DNA of 64,000 nt from assembly GCA_934667065.1 (NCBI GenBank), contig CAKULD010000009.1:26150-90149 (forward strand). Reading direction: 5' to 3'. This document shows positions 59,092 to 64,000 of this stretch, piece by piece. Positions within the stretch are counted from its first letter, which is position 1; the number at the start of each line of letters is the position of its first letter. Source of the stretch: an uncultured Collinsella sp. GTDB lineage: Bacteria > Actinomycetota > Coriobacteriia > Coriobacteriales > Coriobacteriaceae. The notes beneath the pieces are model-generated. The model saw nothing but the letters and a program-made list of their open reading frames with translations, was not told the origin of the DNA and searched no databases. Both the position numbers and the translations under genes were made by a program.

Positions 59092-59879
59092 TGTGTCCCG
59101 AATCGTTCCCGAAGACTGTTCAATTTAGGGTGTCAGAAAAAAAGTGCGACTGGGAAATTAAGGAAGAGCCCCAGCCGCACCCGAAACGTGAGACCGTAGA
59201 AGAAGGGAGTTCACGGATGTGGAAAGGTGAACAGCGTCAACACGATCTCGACGACATAGGACACTATCGCGCCCTCGTCGGTCAAGTTGATTCTACCATC
59301 GCAGTAGAGGGTCTAAACAATCAAGATCTAGCCGAATACGCGAATTCATGCCGAATGTGGACTGGATTCGCCGAAATTGCAAAGGCGAGGGGCCGGGGCT
59401 ATAACCGACAGGCGCCGGTGCCCGTTCTCCCCGAGACACCGAGGGCGCTTTTGGCGGCGGGGATTCCCAACCTGCCTATCTGCCACACCGTGCGGCATAT
59501 CGTACGGGAGACAACGATCTCTAATCGCTCACACAGGCACGGCATCGAGCCTTCGCTGCTTGCATCGGTTCCCGAACTCCTTCAGGCTCCGCTAGCCGTC
59601 TTCAAGACAGGCGCCGGAAGGGTTGCGGTCGCCTTGGATGCGGCCGATGCCGCGGGTCAGCCCCTTGTCGCCTATTTCGACCTAGCGGTTCCCCTGTCTG
59701 TCGGCGGTGGTCATTTCCGCTCCGGTGAGCTCGTCAACTTCATGCTGTCCGTTTACGGACGCGAGTCCCTGATAAGTGAAATCGAATCCGCGAGGGCGGC
59801 AGGGGAGTGCAATGTCTTCAACGAAGAGGCGTTGTTCTCCCTGGCGGTCCAGGCGCTGCAAAGGAGAAAGGCCGCATAG
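59088..59879 (+). CDS. Unknown element protein, possible MuF-C-like domain
   Basis: A 263-residue soluble protein, coupled by ATGA overlap. From about residue 110, the order NLPICHTVRHIV, EPSLLASVPELLQAPLAVFK and DAAGQPLVAYFDLAV recalls the MuF C-terminal-type domain carried by phages and conjugative elements, but I am not certain. A second in-frame start (ATG at 59217, with GGGAG) would shorten it to 220 residues and keep the whole conserved-looking part. Its stop overlaps the GTG of the next gene. Confidence 0.6.
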   Translation: MMCPESFPKTVQFRVSEKKCDWEIKEEPQPHPKRETVEEGSSRMWKGEQRQHDLDDIGHYRALVGQVDSTIAVEGLNNQDLAEYANSCRMWTGFAEIAKARGRGYNRQAPVPVLPETPRALLAAGIPNLPICHTVRHIVRETTISNRSHRHGIEPSLLASVPELLQAPLAVFKTGAGRVAVALDAADAAGQPLVAYFDLAVPLSVGGGHFRSGELVNFMLSVYGRESLISEIESARAAGECNVFNEEALFSLAVQALQRRKAA

Positions 59880-61129
59880 TGTCGAAGATTCTCGAGACAG
59901 AGACCGAAGGCTACGGTCCTTCGTTCGCCATACACGGCTTCATGCGCTATTTGGGCCTTAGGCCCGCACAGCTCGTGGCGTATGCCCTGATCTACTCCTG
60001 CACGGTAGATAAGGGTTGCTACGATTTTGGAGCCGCCGTTCTCGCGGACTGGTCCGGCACGAGCGAGCGCACTGCCCGCACGACCATCGCCTCCCTACTC
60101 GAGATGGGCCTTATCGTTGAGCGCGGATCCCATGTCCATGGAATGAATACTGTCGGCAGGTCCCTTGTTGCAGCTGCGGATCCAATTTCCCGCGCCAGGG
60201 AGGCTTGGCAGGCGGACCATCCGGACGCCGAACGGGTTGCCCCTCTAGTTTCACCGGAAACTATTTCACCTGAAAATACTTCCTCACCTGAAATATCTTC
60301 ACGTGAAGATTCTTCCTCACCTGCAAGAGTTTCACGTGACGTTTTTTCACCTGAAGTTTCTTCACCTGAAAAAACTTCCTCACCGGAAAGAATTTCACCT
60401 GAAAAAACTTCCTCACCTGAAATTTCTTCACGTGAAGATTCTTCCTCACCTGCAAGAGTTTCACGTGACGTTTTTTCACCTGAAGTTTCTTCACCTGAAA
60501 AAACTTCCTCACCGGAAAGAATTTCACCTGAAAAAACTTCCTCACCTGAAATTTCTTCACGTGAAGATTCTTCCTCACCTGCAATTTTTTCAGGTGAGCC
60601 CCCCTATATACCTATAAGTAATGACTATCCAGAAGATTGGACGGATGGATGGATGGATTTTCAAACCAACCAACCGGACGTCTATCCCGGAATGGACTCT
60701 CAGGTCGATACCGCAGGCGATTTCAGGAAAATCGCCGACGAGACGATCAACCGCAACAAGCTCGACGCCGCACGCCAGCCCTACGATGAGCTGCGTCGTT
60801 TGGGCTTCGGGGCCGACGAGATCGGCACTGCTTGGGCTCGCCGGCAGGCTGAGGCCAAGGATGCCGGCTGCGAGGACAAATTCATGCCTCAGCTGCGGAA
60901 ATGGCTGATCGACACGAGCGTCAAGGGCTGCCAAAAGATGGTCGAGGCCGCACGCCAGCGAGCGGGCCGCGGCGAAAAGCACCTGCGCAGGGCTCCCGAC
61001 GGCGCCTGGCTCATCATCGGCGACGGGCCGGTCCATCCGGTTGTGGATGCGAACGGAATCGTCTATCGCGGCGATAACAAGGAGGCTGCGATAGACCTGG
61101 CCCGCAAACAGGCCACATCTTCGCTGTGA
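59879..61129 (+). CDS. Probable replication initiator with in-gene iterons
   Basis: A 416-residue protein starting at GTG (TAGTG overlap with the previous stop, AAAGGAG upstream). The N-terminal ~95 residues form a winged-helix replication-initiator-like domain (LRPAQLVAYALIYSCTVDKG, SGTSERTARTTIASLLEMG). The middle (about 125-240) is a Ser/Pro/Glu repeat with a 43-residue period that follows from the DNA repeats beneath it. The C-terminal ~150 residues are helical and basic. An origin inside the initiator gene is known for RepA_N-type plasmids; that this protein initiates replication is inference. Confidence 0.7.
   Translation: MSKILETETEGYGPSFAIHGFMRYLGLRPAQLVAYALIYSCTVDKGCYDFGAAVLADWSGTSERTARTTIASLLEMGLIVERGSHVHGMNTVGRSLVAAADPISRAREAWQADHPDAERVAPLVSPETISPENTSSPEISSREDSSSPARVSRDVFSPEVSSPEKTSSPERISPEKTSSPEISSREDSSSPARVSRDVFSPEVSSPEKTSSPERISPEKTSSPEISSREDSSSPAIFSGEPPYIPISNDYPEDWTDGWMDFQTNQPDVYPGMDSQVDTAGDFRKIADETINRNKLDAARQPYDELRRLGFGADEIGTAWARRQAEAKDAGCEDKFMPQLRKWLIDTSVKGCQKMVEAARQRAGRGEKHLRRAPDGAWLIIGDGPVHPVVDANGIVYRGDNKEAAIDLARKQATSSL
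60249..60597. repeat. Iteron array inside the initiator gene
   Basis: About twenty copies of a TTTCACCTGAA-like palindromic unit occur every 14-19 bases, some as perfect TTCACGTGAA. They are organised in a 129-bp higher-order repeat (landmark ACGTGAAG at 60301, 60430 and 60559), eight units each. The array is AT-richer than its flanks, as expected of an origin or partition site. Confidence 0.88.
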
Positions 61130-61170
61130 GCTGCTGAACGAAAGATTTAAATGTCGAAAGGGGAAGTGAC

Positions 61171-61659
61171 ATGGAAGGGAACTCGTGGGAAAGGCTGATT
61201 AGAACCGAGAGTAATGGACAATCTGCAATCGTCGGGATCGAGAGCGAGAAGCATGAGTCGCCTCTTTCCTCAGACGATGGCGGCATCGGCGCTCGAGAAG
61301 AGCGCGTCAGATGCGTTCTGTCCGAGCTGAGACATCTGGCCTCGATCAGAAGCCAGTGCGAGACAGCGCTCAGGCAGCTGCCGTCCCGATCGAATGAGAG
61401 GGAGCGGATGAGGAACCGCGTCCTGCAAATCGATTCGACACTGAATCTCGTAATGGTTGTCGTCGAGGCGCTGGACGATTACGAGCCGGGACTCGGATCT
61501 ATCTTCCAGTTGTCCTATATCGACAACCTGACATGCGAGAGGATCGGCGCGCTCTTGGGTGTGTCGAAGAGGACCGTCATCAGGAGGAGAAACCATATCG
61601 TCGCGTTGGTAGCGTCAGACGACGATCTCTACAACATCATCGTTGGTGATGCCGCGTGA
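61171..61659 (+). CDS. Sigma-region-4-like (ArpU-type) regulator
   Basis: A 162-residue protein. A coiled central part (about 40-105) is followed by an HTH resembling sigma region 4: LSYIDNLTCERIGALLGVSK then RTVIRRRNHIVAL. AAAGGGGAAG precedes the ATG. Phage and ICE proteins of this kind activate late or transfer genes. Confidence 0.7.
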   Translation: MEGNSWERLIRTESNGQSAIVGIESEKHESPLSSDDGGIGAREERVRCVLSELRHLASIRSQCETALRQLPSRSNERERMRNRVLQIDSTLNLVMVVVEALDDYEPGLGSIFQLSYIDNLTCERIGALLGVSKRTVIRRRNHIVALVASDDDLYNIIVGDAA

Positions 61660-61687
61660 GCGCCGTAATCCTTTGGCGGGTACATAT

Positions 61688-61861
61688 ATGACCCGTAACA
61701 TTATCCTACTTGCAGCCGGGCTGCTTCTTGCCCTCGCCGGCTTGAGCTACCTTCTCCAGCTGGATGGGTTGGCTTTACTGCTTCTTATTACTTCCGCTGC
61801 GATCGCGCTCAAGCTATTCGACGATGGGGAAGAGGACGATTCTGGGTGGAGGCCTTTATAG
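61688..61861 (+). CDS. Small membrane protein
   Basis: A 57-residue protein (MTRNIILLAAGLLL...) with two closely spaced hydrophobic segments and an acidic C-terminus (DDGEEDD). An in-frame GTG lies upstream at 61643, overlapping the previous gene. No family recognised. Confidence 0.5.
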   Translation: MTRNIILLAAGLLLALAGLSYLLQLDGLALLLLITSAAIALKLFDDGEEDDSGWRPL

Positions 61862-62207
61862 GAAAGCTACTCAAGATGAGGACGTAAGGCACAAGTACAA
61901 TGATTTGATATTAAGTTATGACGCAGTCACGTTATTACACTGTTACGTAGTTACACAGTTATGCAATTACACGGCTACGTTATTACACAGTTACGTTTTT
62001 ACGTCCTTCATTAGTTCATTGAATACGTATTTCTCTTCCTCGTATTTTCTGACGTTCTGGTATTCCGTTTTAGCACCTTTATCTTTTTCTGCGTTTCATT
62101 TATTCATCTATTTCATAGTTCATCAGTGACGTAGTTCTGGTATTATTTAACTACAACCTTCAATGCGGGTTTTCCGCCATCGGTCCAGCTAGGGCATTGG
62201 AGGTTAT
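61862..62207. other. AT-rich region with iterons upstream of the partition genes
   Basis: No supported gene. It contains the 16-bp repeats at 61932-61995 and a T-rich tract to about 62110, composition typical of an origin or centromere-like site. Confidence 0.6.
61932..61995. repeat. Four 16-bp direct repeats
   Basis: Units TTATTACACTGTTACG, TAGTTACACAGTTATG, CAATTACACGGCTACG and TTATTACACAGTTACG start at 61932, 61948, 61964 and 61980, with a degenerate fifth. Regular spacing upstream of parA suggests a parS-like centromere or replication iterons. Confidence 0.85.
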
Positions 62208-62387
62208 ATGTCTTCTTATCCTAATTACATTTCAATCATCAAATTTATCTTGGGGCTCGGCGCGCTCGTAGCCTTTTTTGCGAGCGGGCTCGCCTACGCC
62301 ATCCTTCAGTTCATTGTCGGTGCGGCGGCGTGCCTCATCGCCATCCCGATCGCTCTTGTGGTCATGAGCATCGCCAGTCGCTCCTAG
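62208..62387 (+). CDS. Small two-helix membrane protein
   Basis: A 59-residue protein (MSSYPNYISIIKFILGLG...) with two hydrophobic helices (about 9-28 and 33-54). GGAGGT lies five bases before the ATG. It precedes parA by 48 bases. No family recognised. Confidence 0.65.
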   Translation: MSSYPNYISIIKFILGLGALVAFFASGLAYAILQFIVGAAACLIAIPIALVVMSIASRS

Positions 62388-62435
62388 GTATTGCCTGGCT
62401 CAAATCGTTTTCAATTTCAGTTGAAAGGAATCACC

Positions 62436-63251
62436 ATGCCGAATTTCACCCCTGTGATCGTGTTCACCAATCAGAAGGGAGGCGTCGGTAAGACGACTTC
62501 CGCAGATGCCATCGCCGATGGGCTTCGCCGCCGCGGCCTTAAGGTCTTGGCTGTGGACATGGATCCCCAGGGCTCCCTCGGGAGAATCGAGTCGGATTGC
62601 GTCGCGAAAGGCACCTGCTGCAGCTCCAGCTTCCTCAAGGGCGTTCAGGTGGTTTGCACCGAGGATGGGCAGGCGACCGTCCCCGGCGATCTCGATCTTG
62701 CCAACGTCGCCGACGAAAGGGACCTTGAGGGCAACGAGATCAATGAGTACTCTCTGGCGCGCGCTATCGAGTCGGCTGTCTCCCAGCACGGCTTCGATGC
62801 CGTCGTGGTTGACACCCAGCCTGGCATGACCTTCGCGACGATTTCCTCCACCATTGCCGCAACCCATCTTGTCATCCCGACTACCGCCGACAGGCTTGGC
62901 ACCGAGGCTGTCGAGCAGACCCTCGAGCTCCTCAGCGCGGTATCTGATTCCTATGAGGTCGCGTGGGTGAGCGCCCCTGCCGTCCTCATCACGCTCTATC
63001 GCGGTATCGCCAAGCTCGCGAGAGCCTTTGCCGCTCAGATGGTCGAGGAGTTCCCGAAAATGGGGCTCAAGGTCTTCCAGCGCCGAATCGGTATAACTGT
63101 TGCGATCCAGGATGCGCAGGCGAATGGTCGCAGCATCTACGAGATGAACGTCCTCAAGGGCGCCGCATTCGAGTACGACGTCCTTGTGGGCAACATCATG
63201 AACTGGTGTGAGCTCAAGCCCGCCGCCGGCGAAACCGAAGGAGTTGAGTAG
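62436..63251 (+). CDS. parA: ParA-family partition ATPase
   Basis: A 271-residue Walker-type ATPase for segregation of the element. The deviant Walker A KGGVGKTTS is near residue 13, Walker A' AVDMDPQGSLG near 41 and Walker B VVVDTQPG near 115. There is no N-terminal HTH, as in the short (type Ib or chromosomal) ParA class. GAAAGGAA precedes the ATG. The next gene starts two bases after its stop. Confidence 0.9.
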   Translation: MPNFTPVIVFTNQKGGVGKTTSADAIADGLRRRGLKVLAVDMDPQGSLGRIESDCVAKGTCCSSSFLKGVQVVCTEDGQATVPGDLDLANVADERDLEGNEINEYSLARAIESAVSQHGFDAVVVDTQPGMTFATISSTIAATHLVIPTTADRLGTEAVEQTLELLSAVSDSYEVAWVSAPAVLITLYRGIAKLARAFAAQMVEEFPKMGLKVFQRRIGITVAIQDAQANGRSIYEMNVLKGAAFEYDVLVGNIMNWCELKPAAGETEGVE

Positions 63252-63253
63252 CT

Positions 63254-63838
63254 ATGGCTTCCAACCTGCCCGAGAACCTTGTAGGCGACATGATGAGCAA
63301 TGCCCCGCGCTTTACCTTGCCTAATTTTGGGGCACAGAACCGTCCTGCGCCCCGTCCTGCGGCACCCGCCCCGCAAGAACCTGTTCAGGACGGCGTCGCC
63401 GCATCGCCCGCTTCCCCCGCGAGTGCCCGCAAAACCAAACCCGCGACGGCTCCCGCTGCCAGCAAGGTATCTTCGGGATCCAAAAAAGAGAGGGTCACCT
63501 TCTCGACGTCGCCGCTCGAGGCTGAAATCCTTGAGAGGCGCGTTCTCGAGCTCAAGCTGAAAGGTGGCCCCAGGAGGGACGCCAATGTCAGCCGTGTCGT
63601 CGAGGATGCGCTTCGCGACCGAATCAGCGGCGGGGAGCTCGATCTTTCCGTTTTGGACAACCCCAAGCGATCTATGAGTGCCACGCGCTATAGCCGAACG
63701 GCCCTCGTCCACTATGAGGTTTACAAGAATCTCATGACCGGACTCGTGAGCGCTCGCGCCGCACACCCAGAGATTCTGCCGTCAAACCTCACCGCCAGCG
63801 CATACATCAGGGCGTGTATCTTGGCCTTGGAAAACTAG
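63254..63838 (+). CDS. Probable partition partner (ParB-like, small)
   Basis: A 194-residue protein: a Pro/Ala/Lys-rich flexible N-terminal half (about 20-75) followed by a helical, basic C-terminal domain (ERVTFSTSPLEAEILERRV, NVSRVVEDALRD) of ribbon-helix-helix-like appearance. Position directly after parA suggests the DNA-binding partner that recognises the repeats upstream. It is unlike chromosomal ParB. Role inferred from context. Confidence 0.65.
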   Translation: MASNLPENLVGDMMSNAPRFTLPNFGAQNRPAPRPAAPAPQEPVQDGVAASPASPASARKTKPATAPAASKVSSGSKKERVTFSTSPLEAEILERRVLELKLKGGPRRDANVSRVVEDALRDRISGGELDLSVLDNPKRSMSATRYSRTALVHYEVYKNLMTGLVSARAAHPEILPSNLTASAYIRACILALEN

Positions 63839-63906
63839 TCCTAGCATCCACTGTGCCATCAAACAGGCACCCGCTTAACGTCCGTTCAGATACGGGACCA
63901 GACCTC

Positions 63907-63943
63907 GGGGGCGGCTCGCAGCTCGGAGCCGCCCCTATTTTTC
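63907..63943 (+). terminator. Terminator after the partition genes
   Basis: GGGGCGGCTC and GAGCCGCCCC form the stem, followed by TATTTTT. Confidence 0.85.
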
Positions 63944-63956
63944 TCCCGGCTGCCGC

Positions 63957-63990
63957 CCAGGGGGAGCGCTCCGGCGCCGCCTCCCCCTGG
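63957..63990. repeat. GC-rich inverted repeat at window edge, possible oriT
   Basis: CCAGGGGGAG and CTCCCCCTGG (10-bp perfect arms) enclose a GC-rich centre, followed by ACCCCCACGG at the edge. Such repeats often sit upstream of relaxase genes, but no relaxase is visible here. Confidence 0.4.
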
Positions 63991-64000
63991 ACCCCCACGG

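Larger units (their letters stand above)
55393..64000. mobile_element. Integrative element (ICE or integrated plasmid), right end not in window
   Basis: tRNA-derived att-like sequence, tyrosine integrase, repressor/Cro-like pair with divergent operators, excisionase-like protein, probable replication initiator with in-gene iterons, sigma-like regulator and ParA partition genes form a coherent module. The base composition and gene style differ from the chromosome to the left. No relaxase or secretion genes are reached before the window ends, so conjugation is not shown. Confidence 0.8.

Noticed and set aside
60249..60597. CRISPR array
   Set aside because: Units are 14-19 bp palindromes without unique spacers, stay in frame inside a gene, and no cas genes are present.

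Overview
The window is high-GC bacterial chromosome. Its gene complement and codon usage fit a gut actinobacterium of class Coriobacteriia, and Collinsella is my best guess. This rests on the mix of pyruvate kinase, a nickel ECF transporter, T-box-controlled pheST, M32 and M16C peptidases, FrlB-type SIS proteins with UTRA-domain GntR regulators, several archaeal/SipW-type signal peptidases with many SipW-type substrates, and repeated copies of a DUF559-like protein family. No species name can be proven from the sequence.

Layout. 1-14 kb is mostly housekeeping: pyk, a nuclease-like protein, a zinc-dependent phospholipase C-like protein, the nikMN-nikQ-nikO nickel importer behind a NikR-type operator, pheS-pheT behind a T-box leader, an M32 carboxypeptidase and glmM. 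14-18 kb holds a DUF4012 membrane protein and an EamA-type transporter. 17.95-26.9 kb is a tightly packed minus-strand operon and the most unusual part of the window. It encodes four secreted TasA/camelysin-like proteins, a SipW-type signal peptidase, a membrane-anchored McrB-like AAA+ ATPase, a large coiled-coil partner and a second SipW-type signal peptidase. Two satellite loci at 31.6-33.5 kb and 34.5-36.3 kb add three more proteins with the same signal or C-terminal motif. One of these is membrane-anchored and follows a PilZ (c-di-GMP receptor) gene. Together they suggest a c-di-GMP-linked surface-fibre or matrix system with an unexpected AAA+ component.

27-54 kb is a mosaic of single genes: tRNA-Val, an HNH nuclease, an AlbA_2 regulator with an elaborate repeat region, M16C peptidase, 5-formyl-THF cyclo-ligase, metA, an L-lactate dehydrogenase family enzyme, frlB with GntR and recQ, a second GntR, a YitT-family protein and an IS30-family element. 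It also holds many palindromic intergenic repeats. At least two repeat families have two diverged copies with compensatory changes in their stems.

54.6-64 kb begins with tRNA-Ala and two inverted fragments of a CAU-anticodon tRNA, then enters an integrative element that runs off the right edge. The element carries a tyrosine integrase, two repressor-like HTH proteins, a divergent promoter/operator switch, a Cro-like protein, an excisionase-like protein, a translationally coupled gene of unknown role, a probable replication initiator with an iteron array inside its coding sequence, a sigma-region-4-like protein, small membrane proteins, 16-bp repeats, and a ParA ATPase with a partner gene.
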